From the NCBI GenBank assembly GCA_902468045.1, contig CABQXG010000113.1:1-5370 (forward strand): a stretch of 5,370 nucleotides of DNA, read 5' to 3'. Source of the DNA: an uncultured Collinsella sp. GTDB taxonomy: Bacteria; Actinomycetota; Coriobacteriia; Coriobacteriales; Coriobacteriaceae. Below, one piece after another: positions 1 through 5,352 of the stretch. The notes below the pieces were generated by a model. It did not search any database and had not been told where the DNA came from. It saw nothing but the letters and a program-made list of their open reading frames with translations. The position numbers and the translations under genes are program-made. The stretch's first letter is position 1; every line of letters starts with the position of its first letter.

Positions 1-1253
1 TCGTCGCCGATACGTCCGATGGTGGCCTCGTGGCCGATGTCGACGTTCTTGGCGCGGATGTCCATGGCCGGGATGGTGTCGGAGCGGCTCTGGTCGTCGA
101 GCATCAGTGACTGGCAGCTCACGGTTGCCTTGGAGCCCTCGGCCTTGGGCGTGGCAACGATAGAGCTGCGGAACGTCTGGATGCCGCCGCTCTTGGAGAT
201 GCCCTTGGTCTTGACGGTTGCCGAGGTCTCGGGCGCGTTGAGCACGACCTTGCAGCCGGTGTCGAGGTTCTGCCCGGCGCCGGCAAAGGTGATGCCGGTA
301 AAGCTCGAGCGGGCGCGACGGCCGTTGAGCACGCTCATGGGGTAGAGGTAGCCCACGTGGCTGCCGAAGGAGCCGCTGATCCACTCGATGTCGCCGTCCT
401 CGTCCACGCGCGCACGCTTGGTGTTGAGGTTGTACATGTTCTTGGACCAGTTCTCGATGGTCGAGTAGCGCAGGTGCGCACGCTTGCCCACAAAGAGCTC
501 GACGGCGCCGGCGTGGAGGTTGGCTACGTTGTACTTGGGCGCGGAGCAACCCTCGATAAAGTGCAGGTCGGCGTCGTCCTCGACGATGATGAGCGTGTGC
601 TCAAACTGGCCGGCGCCCTTGGCGTTAAGACGGAAGTAGCTCTGCAGCGGGAAGTCGAGCTTGGTGCCCTTGGGCACGTAGACAAACGAGCCGCCCGACC
701 ATACGGCGCCGTGCAGGGCCGCAAACTTGTGGTCGGTGGGCGGGATGAGCGTCATAAATTTCTCGTGGATGAGCGGTTCCCACTGCGGGTCGTGCAGGGC
801 TTCCTCAATACCGGAGTAGACGATGCCCATCTTGGACGCCGTGTCCTGCATGTTGTGGTAGACGAGCTCGGAGTCGTACTGCGCGCCGACGCCTGCCAGG
901 TAGCTACGCTCGGCCTCGGGGATGCCCAGGCGCTCAAAGGTGTTCTTGATGTCGTCGGGCACCGACTCCCAGTCGTGCTTTTGATCGGTGTTGGGCTTGA
1001 CGTAGGTGACGATGTTGTCCATGTCCAGGCCCTCGATGGAGGGGCCCCACGTCGGATCCGGGAAGCGGTTGAAGATCTCGAGGGACTTGAGGCGCAGGTC
1101 GAGCATCCACTGCGGCTCGTCCTTTTTGGCGCTGATCTCGCGCACGATGTCGGGCGTGATGCCGGCGTCGAGGCGCTCGAATCCCTCCTCGCCATAGGTG
1201 AAGTCGTAGAGGCTGCGGTCGATGTCCGCGACCTCGGTGCGGTTCTTGGTCAT
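1..1253 (-). CDS. sufB: SufB, Fe-S cluster assembly scaffold (partial, C-terminus cut by window edge)
   Basis: SufB is the scaffold subunit of the cytoplasmic SufBC2D complex, on which sulfur from the SufS cysteine desulfurase and iron are built into Fe-S clusters. I read 417 codons from the ATG at 1253 to the window edge. Full-length SufB is usually about 465-480 residues, so roughly the last 50 are missing. Family hallmarks seen are FIEGCSAPKY (Cys236), ENWSKNMYNLNTKRA, and near the end VSCQSLMLDD (Cys380) followed by GHEATIGRIG (His408-Glu409). The 29-residue spacing from Cys380 to Glu409 equals that of the functionally important Cys405 and Glu434 of E. coli SufB. FRLN lies 28 residues before Cys236, as Arg226 lies before Cys254 in E. 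coli. The position matching E. coli Gln285 is Glu here. The start is supported by AGGGGCGA just upstream. The gene follows sufC by 12 bp, so translation is probably coupled; sufD and sufS are likely to lie beyond the window. Confidence 0.97.
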   Translation of the reverse strand, partial: MTKNRTEVADIDRSLYDFTYGEEGFERLDAGITPDIVREISAKKDEPQWMLDLRLKSLEIFNRFPDPTWGPSIEGLDMDNIVTYVKPNTDQKHDWESVPDDIKNTFERLGIPEAERSYLAGVGAQYDSELVYHNMQDTASKMGIVYSGIEEALHDPQWEPLIHEKFMTLIPPTDHKFAALHGAVWSGGSFVYVPKGTKLDFPLQSYFRLNAKGAGQFEHTLIIVEDDADLHFIEGCSAPKYNVANLHAGAVELFVGKRAHLRYSTIENWSKNMYNLNTKRARVDEDGDIEWISGSFGSHVGYLYPMSVLNGRRARSSFTGITFAGAGQNLDTGCKVVLNAPETSATVKTKGISKSGGIQTFRSSIVATPKAEGSKATVSCQSLMLDDQSRSDTIPAMDIRAKNVDIGHEATIGRIGD

Positions 1254-1265
1254 TGCGTCGCCCCT

Positions 1266-2066
1266 TTACGCCTGCTGCTCGGTAGCGGCGGCCTCGGCCT
1301 GGGCGCGCTGCTCGGCGGCCTCGCGCTCGAAGGTCTCAAAACCGTTCTTGTCAATCCAGGGGATGAGCGAGGCGTCGTCCTCGCGCACGATGTGGCCCTT
1401 GACCATAACATGGACGCGGTCTACATCCAGGTGCTCCAGGATGCGCGTGTTGTGCGTGATGATGAGCATGGAGCCGTCGCAGCTCTTGCGGTAGGCGTCC
1501 ATGCCGTGGCTGACGGTGGACAGGGCGTCGACGTCTAGGCCCGAGTCGGTCTCGTCGAGGATGGCGAGCTTGGGCTGCAGCAACAGGAGCTGGAGCATCT
1601 CGACCTTCTTCTTCTCGCCGCCCGAGAAGCCCACGCCCAGCTCGCGGTTGAGATAGGCGGTATCCATGTTGAGCTCGGCCGCGAGCTCCTTCACGCGACG
1701 GCGGAACTCCTTGCCCTTCATCTCCAGGCCGGGGCGGCCGGCGATGCTGGCGCGCAAAAAGCTCGACAGCGGCACGCCGGGGATCTCGACCGGTGCCTGG
1801 AAGCTCAGGAACAGGCCGGCGCGCGAGCGCTTGTCGGTGGTGAGCTCGGTGATGTCCTGGCCGTCAAAGACGATAGTGCCGTCGTTGACCGTGTAGACGG
1901 GGTCGCCCATGACCAGGTGGCCGAGGGTGGACTTGCCGGCGCCGTTGGGTCCCATCAGCACGTGGGTCTCGCCGGCGGCGACGTTGAGGTTGACGTTGTG
2001 GAGGATGGTCTTCTCGTCCACGGAGGCGGTCAGACCTTCGATGGAAAGCAGCGGATTTGCGCTCAT
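1266..2066 (-). CDS. sufC: SufC, ABC-type ATPase of the SUF Fe-S assembly complex
   Basis: SufC is the soluble ATPase that binds SufB and SufD. ATP-driven dimerisation of SufC reshapes the scaffold during cluster assembly. The 266-residue product has Walker A GPNGAGKST (39-47), Q-loop Gln90 in LSFQAPVEIPGV, the SufC-type signature FSGGEKKK (147-154), Walker B LAILDE (167-172), D-loop SGLDVD (175-180) and H-loop His205 in IITHNTRIL. The FSGGEKKK signature and ETDSGLD separate SufC from transporter ATPases, and no membrane segment is seen. E. coli SufC is 248 residues; the extra length here is mainly an Ala/Glu/Gln-rich tail after FETF (about 20 residues). An in-frame ATG at 2096 would add ten residues, but the ATG at 2066 has a good Shine-Dalgarno and starts at the expected MSANPLLSIEGL beta strand. 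It is the first gene of the minus-strand operon, ending 12 bp before sufB. Confidence 0.97.
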   Translation of the reverse strand: MSANPLLSIEGLTASVDEKTILHNVNLNVAAGETHVLMGPNGAGKSTLGHLVMGDPVYTVNDGTIVFDGQDITELTTDKRSRAGLFLSFQAPVEIPGVPLSSFLRASIAGRPGLEMKGKEFRRRVKELAAELNMDTAYLNRELGVGFSGGEKKKVEMLQLLLLQPKLAILDETDSGLDVDALSTVSHGMDAYRKSCDGSMLIITHNTRILEHLDVDRVHVMVKGHIVREDDASLIPWIDKNGFETFEREAAEQRAQAEAAATEQQA

Positions 2067-2070
2067 GCTG

Positions 2071-2079
2071 TCCCTCTCT
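2071..2079 (-). promoter_or_regulatory. Ribosome binding site deciding the sufC start
   Basis: On the minus strand AGAGAGGGA lies four bases before the ATG at 2066. The alternative ATG at 2096 is preceded only by a weak TACACCT. This favours the 266-residue SufC over the 276-residue reading. Confidence 0.7.
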
Positions 2080-2085
2080 GTATAT

Positions 2086-2105
2086 GGTGTACTCATAGGT
2101 GTACT
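2086..2105. repeat. Direct repeat GGTGTACT x2, 12 bp apart, in the sufC leader
   Basis: Two identical 8-mers GGTGTACT occupy 2086-2093 and 2098-2105 (AGTACACC on the minus strand), separated by CATA. Start-to-start distance is 12 bp, slightly more than one helical turn. They sit between the suf promoter candidate and the sufC ribosome binding site. They could bind a regulator or an RNA-level factor, or be chance. No known motif is recognised. Confidence 0.5.
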
Positions 2106-2130
2106 AAACCCTAGGAATCTTCTCGGAATA

Positions 2131-2158
2131 AAGTTACTATGGGTTCGGCGTTAGTCAA
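2131..2158 (-). promoter_or_regulatory. Candidate promoter of the suf operon
   Basis: Read on the minus strand, a strong -35 hexamer TTGACT (2158-2153) is followed after 16 bases by a weak -10 candidate TAACTT (2136-2131). The good -35 with a poor -10 would suit a regulated promoter. The -35 falls inside the left arm of the inverted repeat at 2151-2174, so a bound regulator would block RNA polymerase. The -10 assignment is uncertain: TTTATT a few bases further on is an alternative with a long spacer. Confidence 0.4.
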
Positions 2159-2174
2159 GGGAAAACCCGACTAA
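2151..2174. promoter_or_regulatory. Inverted repeat TTAGTC-N12-GACTAA, candidate Rrf2/IscR operator
   Basis: TTAGTC (2151-2156) and GACTAA (2169-2174) are perfect 6-bp inverted arms around AAGGGAAAACCC, which itself contains GGG-AAAA-CCC. The element lies between the divergent sufC and Rrf2 regulator genes and covers the TTGACT -35 candidate of suf. Rrf2 proteins bind as dimers to dyads of about this size, and IscR-type regulators commonly control suf genes and their own gene. The sequence is not an obvious match to the E. coli IscR type 1 consensus: its AGTC/GACT arms are in the opposite order. The binder is therefore inferred from location. Confidence 0.5.
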
Positions 2175-2233
2175 TCCACTCGACTTTTTAGATGTGGGAC
2201 AAATTCATCGGTTATGTATGTCCCCAGCGTTAT

Positions 2234-2240
2234 GGAAGGG
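2234..2240 (+). promoter_or_regulatory. Ribosome binding site deciding the Rrf2 regulator start
   Basis: GGAAGGG ends five bases before the ATG at 2246. That start gives MLISSKGRYALRLM, the standard Rrf2 N-terminus. The in-frame upstream ATG at 2192 would add 18 residues that do not resemble the family. Confidence 0.75.
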
Positions 2241-2245
2241 TAGGT

Positions 2246-2677
2246 ATGCTCATTTCTTCCAAGGGCCGCTATGCCCTCCGATTGATGATCTATATCGCAG
2301 CGCTTGGCGACGCCGAGGGCAAGATTGCCCTGCGCGAGGTCGCCGACCGCGAGCATATCTCGCAAAAGTATTTGGAGCAGCTGGTGCGTCCGCTTATGAA
2401 GGCTGGCCTGCTTAAGAGCGTGCGCGGCAAGGGCGGCGGCTACATGATGGCCAAGGACCCGGCTGAGGTGCGCGCCGGCGATATCTTGCGTGCCGTCGAG
2501 GGCAGCACGGCTCCGGTGGCGTGCGACGGCATCGACAACAGCTGCACCCGCAGCGATCTTTGCTCGACCGTCAAGTTCTGGCGTGGTCTGGACGACGTGA
2601 TCGAAAAGTACGTCGACGGCGTGACGTTGGCCGACCTGGCCACCGTTCCCGAGATCAACTTTGACATTAAGCTGTAG
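2246..2677 (+). CDS. iscR: Rrf2 family transcriptional regulator, IscR-like (predicted Fe-S sensor)
   Basis: This 143-residue protein is a winged-helix Rrf2 regulator. It opens with MLISSKGRYALRLMIYIA and has the helix-turn-helix at about 27-58 (ALREVADREHIS, then QKYLEQLVRPLMKAGLL). The wing is RGKGGGY (60-66), followed by the dimerisation helix. Glu44 in YLEQL matches Glu43 of E. coli IscR, which matters for DNA-site discrimination. Three cysteines, Cys93, Cys100 and Cys106 (C-X6-C-X5-C), match the Fe-S-binding cluster of IscR (C-X5-C-X5-C), so the protein probably carries a 2Fe-2S cluster. The E. coli fourth ligand, His107, lies three residues after the last Cys; here that position is Val109. 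Placed divergently from sufCB, it is the likely regulator of suf and of itself through the shared intergenic region. A cysteine-metabolism role (CymR-like) is less likely because CymR lacks these cysteines. The exact member of the IscR/SUF-regulator group is unproven. Confidence 0.9.
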   Translation: MLISSKGRYALRLMIYIAALGDAEGKIALREVADREHISQKYLEQLVRPLMKAGLLKSVRGKGGGYMMAKDPAEVRAGDILRAVEGSTAPVACDGIDNSCTRSDLCSTVKFWRGLDDVIEKYVDGVTLADLATVPEINFDIKL

Positions 2678-2685
2678 GGGTGCAA

Positions 2686-2973
2686 ATGGCATCTCTCGAC
2701 AAGGTGTACAAGCAAATCGAAGTTTTTGCTCGGGAATGTGACGCCGAGAAGGTCGTGCTGTTTGGGTCTCGCGCTCGAGGTGACAACTTGCCCAAGAGCG
2801 ATATTGACATCGCCGTAGCAGGTTGCCGGGATTTCGGCCGCTTCTCATATTTGATCGATGAACGTCTTGATACTCTTTTAGATGTAGATGTCGTCAATCT
2901 CGACGAGTCCTTATCGCAGCAATTGCTCGATGAAATTGCCAGGGATGGTGTGATTCTGTATGAAAAAATATGA
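2686..2973 (+). CDS. MNT-domain nucleotidyltransferase (MntA/HI0073-like)
   Basis: A 95-residue minimal nucleotidyltransferase of the DNA polymerase beta fold. It has the hallmark GSX10DXD motif: Gly27-Ser28 in LFGSRARG, then Asp39 and Asp41 in SDIDIAV. The third carboxylate is probably Asp68 in LDVDVVNL. All predicted catalytic residues are present, so the enzyme should be active. In characterised MntA/HepT pairs, the MNT protein is an antitoxin that transfers AMP from ATP onto a tyrosine of its HEPT partner. HI0073 of Haemophilus influenzae is a similar protein. The start could be GTG at 2680, but ATG 2686 is preferred because AGGGG (2676-2680) then has normal spacing. The gene begins 8 bp after the regulator stop and overlaps the next gene by 14 bp, so it is likely read with both. 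Its base composition is lower in GC than the suf genes. Confidence 0.87.
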   Translation: MASLDKVYKQIEVFARECDAEKVVLFGSRARGDNLPKSDIDIAVAGCRDFGRFSYLIDERLDTLLDVDVVNLDESLSQQLLDEIARDGVILYEKI

Positions 2974-3379
2974 GAACTTTGTCAGCGCCTTGGCGAATCT
3001 TGAGGATGCGCCCAATCAGGATCTCAACAATGATTTTGTTCAGAGTGGATTGATTAATAAGTTCAATCTTCAATTTGAACTGAGCTGGAAGCTTCTTAAG
3101 CGTCTGCTCGAGTATGAGGGCGCCACGCTTGCCGCGTCGGGGTCTCCTCGCGCCATCTTGAAGGAGTCGTACCGATTCTACGACTTTATTGATGAGGCAG
3201 CCTGGCTAGATATGCTCAGAGACCGCAATACGAACGTCCATATCTATGACAACAAGCTCGCTCAAGATTTGATTCAGCGCATCTTGAACGTCTATATCCC
3301 CGCATTCTGCCAGCTGAGGGACGGGCTGATGGAGCGTTACGGCGAGCTTCTGTTGGCGCCCGACGACCAGTTTGTTTAA
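2960..3379 (+). CDS. HI0074-type nucleotidyltransferase substrate-binding / HEPT-like protein
   Basis: A 139-residue all-helical protein of the HI0074 (NTase substrate-binding) family, the usual partner of a minimal nucleotidyltransferase. Features seen are an N-terminal helix with YENFVSALANLED, the conserved FELSWKLLKRLLEYEG (39-54), SPRAILKESYRF (62-73), and MLRDRNTNVHIYD. The last contains an RX4HXY motif at Arg89, His94 and Tyr96. In HepT toxins this motif forms the RNase-related active site, and its tyrosine is the AMPylation target of MntA. Its presence supports a toxin-antitoxin reading, though HI0074 proteins have also been described simply as substrate-binding subunits. The ATG at 2960 is forced, because the only earlier in-frame candidate (GTG 2948) is followed at once by a stop. 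The 14-bp overlap with the NTase gene implies coupled translation. It is AT-rich at its 5' end (about 38% GC over 3001-3060), which hints at horizontal acquisition. Confidence 0.85.
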   Translation: MKKYENFVSALANLEDAPNQDLNNDFVQSGLINKFNLQFELSWKLLKRLLEYEGATLAASGSPRAILKESYRFYDFIDEAAWLDMLRDRNTNVHIYDNKLAQDLIQRILNVYIPAFCQLRDGLMERYGELLLAPDDQFV

Positions 3380-3400
3380 TTCCTTAAGATTTCGCGGAGG

Positions 3401-3437
3401 GTTGTTGCCGTTTACCGAGGGGTTGTTGTGCAACAAC
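3401..3437. repeat. Three GTTGTTG half-sites (two direct, one inverted) upstream of the surface protein gene
   Basis: GTTGTTG occurs at 3401-3407 and 3422-3428, exactly 21 bp apart (two helical turns), both within GGGTTGTTG. A third, inverted copy CAACAAC at 3431-3437 forms the dyad GTTGTTG-TG-CAACAAC with the second. The dyad is not followed by a T-run directly, so it is a poor terminator for the upstream gene and more likely a regulator site. Confidence 0.5.
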
Positions 3438-3454
3438 GGGCGAGCTGCAATACT
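3426..3454 (+). promoter_or_regulatory. Candidate promoter for the cell-wall protein gene
   Basis: A -35-like TTGTGC (3426-3431) is separated by 17 bases from AATACT (3449-3454), which is preceded by TGC, giving an extended -10 (TGnAATACT). The -35 lies within the GTTGTTGTGCAACAAC dyad. An AT-rich stretch (3449-3466) follows, and the gene starts about 50 bases downstream. This is a weak match to consensus and other placements are possible. Confidence 0.35.
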
Positions 3455-3507
3455 TATTTTTATCTTTGCAAACTGAACTTTAACTACACCAATGCAGGGA
3501 GGATCTT

Positions 3508-5316
3508 ATGCAGCCCAAGCATTCTGCTATTGTCGCGGGCCTGACGTTGGCGCTTTCGTTTGGCGCCGTTTCCGCGCCGGCACCTGTCGCTGCCGAGGAG
3601 CCCACGCCGGGCGTTGCCTCGGATGCCACCGATATCGATAAGGGTCTCTACACTCAGCAGTCCTTCTCGGGCGTGCTGAGGTCGGTCCAGGGCGTTTCGT
3701 TTGTCAACGTGACTCCCGAGATGAAGTACTTTACCAAGTACGAGAGCCATGGTAACTACAACCAGGGATTTTCGTATGGTGACGGCTATAACGCACTGGG
3801 TTACTATCAGTTTGATCGCCGCTGGTCGCTCATTCCGTTTATGAAGCAGGTTTACAACTACGATTCTGCCAAGTACAGCATGCTCAAGGATGCGATTGAT
3901 CGCGGCAGCGAGATTTCCAACACGAGCAATGCCATGTATGAGAACGGCCAGCTCACCGAGTTGGGCCGTATTGCGCAGGAGGCCTTTCAGGGTGCTTACA
4001 ACACCGATCCTGTTGAGTTCTCAGCACTTCAAGATGCTTATGCGTACAACTCGTACTATGCGGTGACCGAGGCGTGGCTCAAGAGCGGCCTGGGTATTGA
4101 CATTTCGGGCCGCGCCGACTGCGTCAAGGGCATGGTGTGGAGCATTACCAACATGTGCGGCACTGGTGGCTGCAGGGACTTTTTCCGCTGGGCGAATCTT
4201 TCCAACGATATGTCCGATCGCGAGTTTGTGACGGCGCTTTCCAACAGCGTGGTCAATAACGTGGCGACCAAGTATTCGAGCCAACCCCAGTATCATGAGG
4301 GCTGGAAGAACCGCTACCGCAACGAGCTAAAGGACTGCTTGGTTTATATCGCTGAGGACGAGGCTGCCGCCGCGACGCCCGTGCAGCCCGAGCCCACACC
4401 GGCGCCCTCGCCGACACCTGATTCGAATGACGACTCGAGTGACGATGCCAACGATGACAGGATGGATGCGCCCTCGACCGATGCTGACGGTAATGGCTCT
4501 GCTGGTGGCACTACCAACGACGGCTCTACCTCGAACGGCTCCGATTCGAACGGCTCTGCTGCGGGCGATTCGCCTTCAAGCTCTGCCGGCAATACGGACA
4601 GCGACGCTTCTGGTTCGACCGGCGCTGACACCTCTAACTCATCTACCGGCTCGAGCGATTCGTCCGTTGACACCGGCTCTAACAACGGCTCCGGCTCTGA
4701 CGCAACCCCTGATTCCGATGCTTCCAAGGACGATTCGAATAAGGCGCCGGACGCTCCCGTTGCTTCGCCGGACAAGAAGCCTTCTTTCTCCGAGCAGCTT
4801 GGTTCTACGCTGGGTTCTTCGCTGATGGCTGGCGTTAATAACGGTTCGGCCCAGAACAAGGACAACTCTGATCAGGCTTCCACGGAAAAGACCGAAGCCG
4901 TAAAGGGCGACTCCAAGGACAAGGCTTCCGAGAAGACCGAATCCGATAAGGGTTCTAGCTCTGAGGAGAAGGACGACAAGTCCACTCAGAAGAAGGACGA
5001 GGGTAAGAAGTCTGAATCTGAGGAGAAGGACGAGAACAAGGACAAGACCGAGGACGGAAAGCAGCAGGGCGAGGACGGCGGTAAGAGCAACACCGACAAA
5101 CAGGTCCATGAGCAAAATGACTCCAAAACGGTGACCACTACGACCACCACAACCAAGTCATCTGGCGGCAATATGCCCAAGACGGGCGATCTGATTGTGA
5201 TGGCGAGCCTTGCCAGCGCGAGCTTGGCCACACTGGGCGCTACGTCTATCGTAAGTGGTAAGCATAAGCTCGATCAGCAGAAGAAGGCTTCTGGGGAGGA
5301 TGGCTCGGAGGAGTAG
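3508..5316 (+). CDS. Secreted, sortase-anchored protein with lysozyme-like N-terminal domain
   Basis: A 602-residue exported wall protein. The ATG has a strong AGGGAGGA four bases upstream. Residues 1-29 form a signal peptide: a short basic start, a hydrophobic core VAGLTLALSFGAV, then an Ala-rich cleavage region near APVAAEE. About 45-285 is a folded domain. It contains KYESHGNYN (Glu79-Ser80), ALGYYQFD (96-103) and VWSITNMCGTGGC (210-222), and four cysteines (205, 217, 222, 277) that could form disulfides. The ES...GYYQF pattern with a later VWS block resembles lysozyme-like 'VgrG-related' peptidoglycan hydrolases, with Glu79 the probable catalytic acid; this is by eye. Residues 290-430 are a Pro-rich then Ser/Asp/Gly/Asn linker. 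Residues 450-540 are Lys/Glu/Asp-rich, followed by a Thr tract (541-549). The C-terminus has MPKTG (556-560), a hydrophobic segment (562-583) and a basic patch, the sortase signal layout, with Met for the usual Leu and an added acidic tail. It probably acts on or is displayed at the cell wall. The substrate is unknown. Confidence 0.85.
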   Translation: MQPKHSAIVAGLTLALSFGAVSAPAPVAAEEPTPGVASDATDIDKGLYTQQSFSGVLRSVQGVSFVNVTPEMKYFTKYESHGNYNQGFSYGDGYNALGYYQFDRRWSLIPFMKQVYNYDSAKYSMLKDAIDRGSEISNTSNAMYENGQLTELGRIAQEAFQGAYNTDPVEFSALQDAYAYNSYYAVTEAWLKSGLGIDISGRADCVKGMVWSITNMCGTGGCRDFFRWANLSNDMSDREFVTALSNSVVNNVATKYSSQPQYHEGWKNRYRNELKDCLVYIAEDEAAAATPVQPEPTPAPSPTPDSNDDSSDDANDDRMDAPSTDADGNGSAGGTTNDGSTSNGSDSNGSAAGDSPSSSAGNTDSDASGSTGADTSNSSTGSSDSSVDTGSNNGSGSDATPDSDASKDDSNKAPDAPVASPDKKPSFSEQLGSTLGSSLMAGVNNGSAQNKDNSDQASTEKTEAVKGDSKDKASEKTESDKGSSSEEKDDKSTQKKDEGKKSESEEKDENKDKTEDGKQQGEDGGKSNTDKQVHEQNDSKTVTTTTTTTKSSGGNMPKTGDLIVMASLASASLATLGATSIVSGKHKLDQQKKASGEDGSEE

Positions 5317-5352
5317 CCTTTCAGATTGTTTTCAAAGCGTTTGAGACGGGGT

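Noticed and set aside
357..1538. 393-residue plus-strand open frame antisense to sufB and sufC
   Set aside because: It runs across two clear SUF genes on the other strand and crosses their junction. Its Val/Leu/Gly/Asp-rich composition is typical of the complement of high-GC coding sequence, with no recognisable domain.
2067..2096. Longer sufC start at ATG 2096
   Set aside because: It lacks a good ribosome binding site, and the ten extra residues precede the normal SufC N-terminus. ATG 2066 has AGAGAGGGA.
2171..2848. 225-residue minus-strand open frame over the Rrf2 gene
   Set aside because: It is antisense to the regulator and NTase genes, both of which have strong family motifs and ribosome binding sites. 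The antisense product shows no domain.
3206..3436. Short minus-strand open frame over the HEPT gene 3' end and the intergenic region
   Set aside because: It has no ribosome binding site or homology, and it overlaps the well-supported HI0074-type gene.
3422..3437. GTTGTTGTGCAACAAC as a rho-independent terminator
   Set aside because: The stem is AT-rich, would have almost no loop, and is followed by GGGCGAGC rather than a T-run. An operator role is more plausible.
4427..4825. 132-residue plus-strand open frame rich in Thr, Leu, Arg and Pro
   Set aside because: It is an alternate frame of the low-complexity linker, lacking a ribosome binding site or known domain.
4344..4865. 173-residue minus-strand Ser/Glu-rich open frame inside the wall protein linker
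   Set aside because: It is a reflection of the repetitive Ser/Asp/Gly codons of the linker on the other strand, with no start signal seen.
4375..5158. Tandem DNA repeat array in the wall protein linker
   Set aside because: The low complexity is at the amino-acid level; the codons vary and I see no fixed-length DNA unit.
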